NCBI RefSeq assembly: GCF_019139535.1
Contig: NZ_CP077073.1
Span: 1,946,001 to 2,010,000 of the forward strand
Direction: 5' to 3'
Length of the DNA: 64,000 nt
Source: Pseudomonas muyukensis
Lineage (GTDB): Bacteria > Pseudomonadota > Gammaproteobacteria > Pseudomonadales > Pseudomonadaceae
This document shows positions 63,400 through 64,000 of this stretch, piece after piece. Below the pieces are notes generated by a model that was not told the DNA's origin, searched no databases, and was given only the letters and a program-made list of their open reading frames with translations. Position 1 is the first letter of the stretch. Each line of letters begins with the position of its first letter. The translations under genes were made by a program, and so were the position numbers.

Positions 63400-63845
63400 G
63401 GTTCTTAATATAGGTGTATAGATAGTTGGGAGGGGGAGTTAGAGGTGTTCGTCTGGAGGTTGTGTTTGCGTTGAGGGGTGTTCGCCGTTAGGTATTCAGC
63501 GCCTGGGCGATCGAGCGCCGCCCGCGCGGCGCTTCGCCGGCAAGCCGGCTCCTACATTTGTTCCGGGCCAATCTCTTCTGCGCCATCACCTGGTCCGCCT
63601 TTTTGGTACACCGCGGTTTCAGCGCGGGCGTTGCCGCCGCCCCGCCCGACTCACGCCATGCACCCAGGCAGGCGCCAATACTTTCATAGGCATAACTGGC
63701 CCGAAACAAACTGTAGGAGCCGGCTTGCCGGCGAAGCGCCGCGCGGGCGGCGCTCAATCTGATAGGCGCTGCAAAGCTTGCGGCGGGCCCCTGGCGCCCC
63801 TGACGCGGTCCTTCCCCTTATTATTTGAAATATTGAAATTAAAGG
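63400..63845. other. Gene-free region with inverted REP pair
   Basis: I see no supported gene from the end of the metallo-hydrolase to the putative rRNA promoters. The main content is the long inverted repeat at 63510-63758. A T-rich stretch directly after the gene (about 63403-63475) shows no strong terminator hairpin. Confidence 0.6.
63510..63758. repeat. Long inverted REP pair
   Basis: Arms 63510-63556 and 63712-63758 are reverse complements with one mismatch near the outer end; each combines a GC-rich palindrome (GCGCCGCCCGCGCGGCGC) and the REP core CCGGCAAGCCGGCTCCTACA. Similarity continues inward (GTTCCGGGCCA against TGGCCCGAAAC). About 155 bp lie between the arms, without a gene. Confidence 0.93.
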
Positions 63846-63873
63846 TTGACGCAGTTCCAGATCCCCTTATAAT
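63846..63873 (+). promoter_or_regulatory. Strong sigma-70 promoter, likely rRNA operon P1
   Basis: TTGACG (63846-63851), 16-bp spacer, TATAAT (63868-63873), followed by the GC-rich discriminator GCGCCCC, the layout of stringently controlled rRNA promoters. Confidence 0.7.
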
Positions 63874-64000
63874 GCGCCCCACTTCCAGCGACAACGGAAC
63901 GCGAAACTCCTTGAGATTCAACGAGTTAAGCGAGTTCGGAGGCGGTGCAAGGGCTTCGGTTTCACATCGAAAGCGGTGAAAAAGGTGGTTGACAGCAGGT
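63874..64000 (+). promoter_or_regulatory. Probable rRNA operon leader with second promoter start
   Basis: CACATCGAAAGCGGTGAAAA and the -35 TTGACA (63989-63994) followed by GCAGGT look like the region before 16S rRNA genes in Pseudomonas as I remember it. The -10 box and the rRNA genes themselves would lie to the right of the window, so this is an inference from a partial sequence. Confidence 0.5.

Overview
The window is a 64 kb stretch of a GC-rich gammaproteobacterial chromosome that I read as Pseudomonas, most probably the P. putida group. Gene content and order match what I remember of Pseudomonas chromosomes: pyrC-motY-argG, the block nth-rnf-metG-apbC-dcd, dinG to pdxH, and the braCDEFG amino-acid transporter. 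REP elements of the form GTAGGAGCCGGCTTGCCGG and TGTGGGAGCGGCCTTGTG are typical of that genus. There is no transposase, integrase, phage gene, tRNA or CRISPR array. This is core chromosome with a few variable spots.

Layout. 1-5.3 kb: truncated pyrC, motY, argG, a small membrane protein, an orphan NarL/FixJ-type response regulator and a 58-aa acidic protein. 5.3-9.4 kb: a tightly overlapping operon rnfA-rnfB-rnfD-rnfG-rnfE-nth on the minus strand. It has no rnfC, and several cofactor-binding residues of the remaining subunits are changed. 9.4-14 kb: metG, apbC, a cold-shock protein and dcd. 14-20 kb: an M14-family desuccinylase-like hydrolase, a QuiP-like penicillin acylase lipoprotein and four small genes (His-rich SEC-C protein, LEA2 lipoprotein, YchJ, DUF6231). 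20-24 kb: two tandem OmpA lipoproteins, a DUF1145 protein, a Gly-rich secreted protein, then a 1 kb gene-poor patch with two ~240-bp inverted repeats and three different short tandem repeats. 24-35 kb: CopD-like protein, dinG, an exported glycoside hydrolase, a serine hydrolase, an OmpA lipoprotein with a histone-H1-like tail, pdxH, a SlyB-like lipoprotein, an FAD-dependent oxidoreductase and a COG3650 lipoprotein.

35-41 kb: the branched-chain amino-acid transporter (braC/livK, livH, livM, livG, livF), with a terminator between braC and the rest. 41-50 kb: a 727-aa protein carrying the tubulin/FtsZ signature GGGTGSG, a hydroxyisobutyrate-dehydrogenase-type enzyme, an MHYT-GGDEF-EAL protein and rapA. 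50-55 kb: a lipoprotein, three small genes including the likely cbb3-oxidase subunit ccoM behind an ANR-type box, and a FUSC/DUF1656/HlyD efflux operon. 55-63.4 kb: SDR enzyme with divergent LysR regulator, a GAF histidine kinase, a small unknown gene, two more c-di-GMP proteins and a metallo-beta-lactamase-fold hydrolase. The window ends in a long inverted REP pair and what looks like the promoter region of an rRNA operon.

The two observations most worth following are the chromosomal tubulin/FtsZ-like GTPase (41335-43518), whose T4, T6 and T7 loop residues can be recognised, and the reduced Rnf-type complex (5996-9347), which keeps its gene order and translational coupling but has lost RnfC and several conserved ligands. 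Database searches could not be run; family names come from motifs and recalled homologues.
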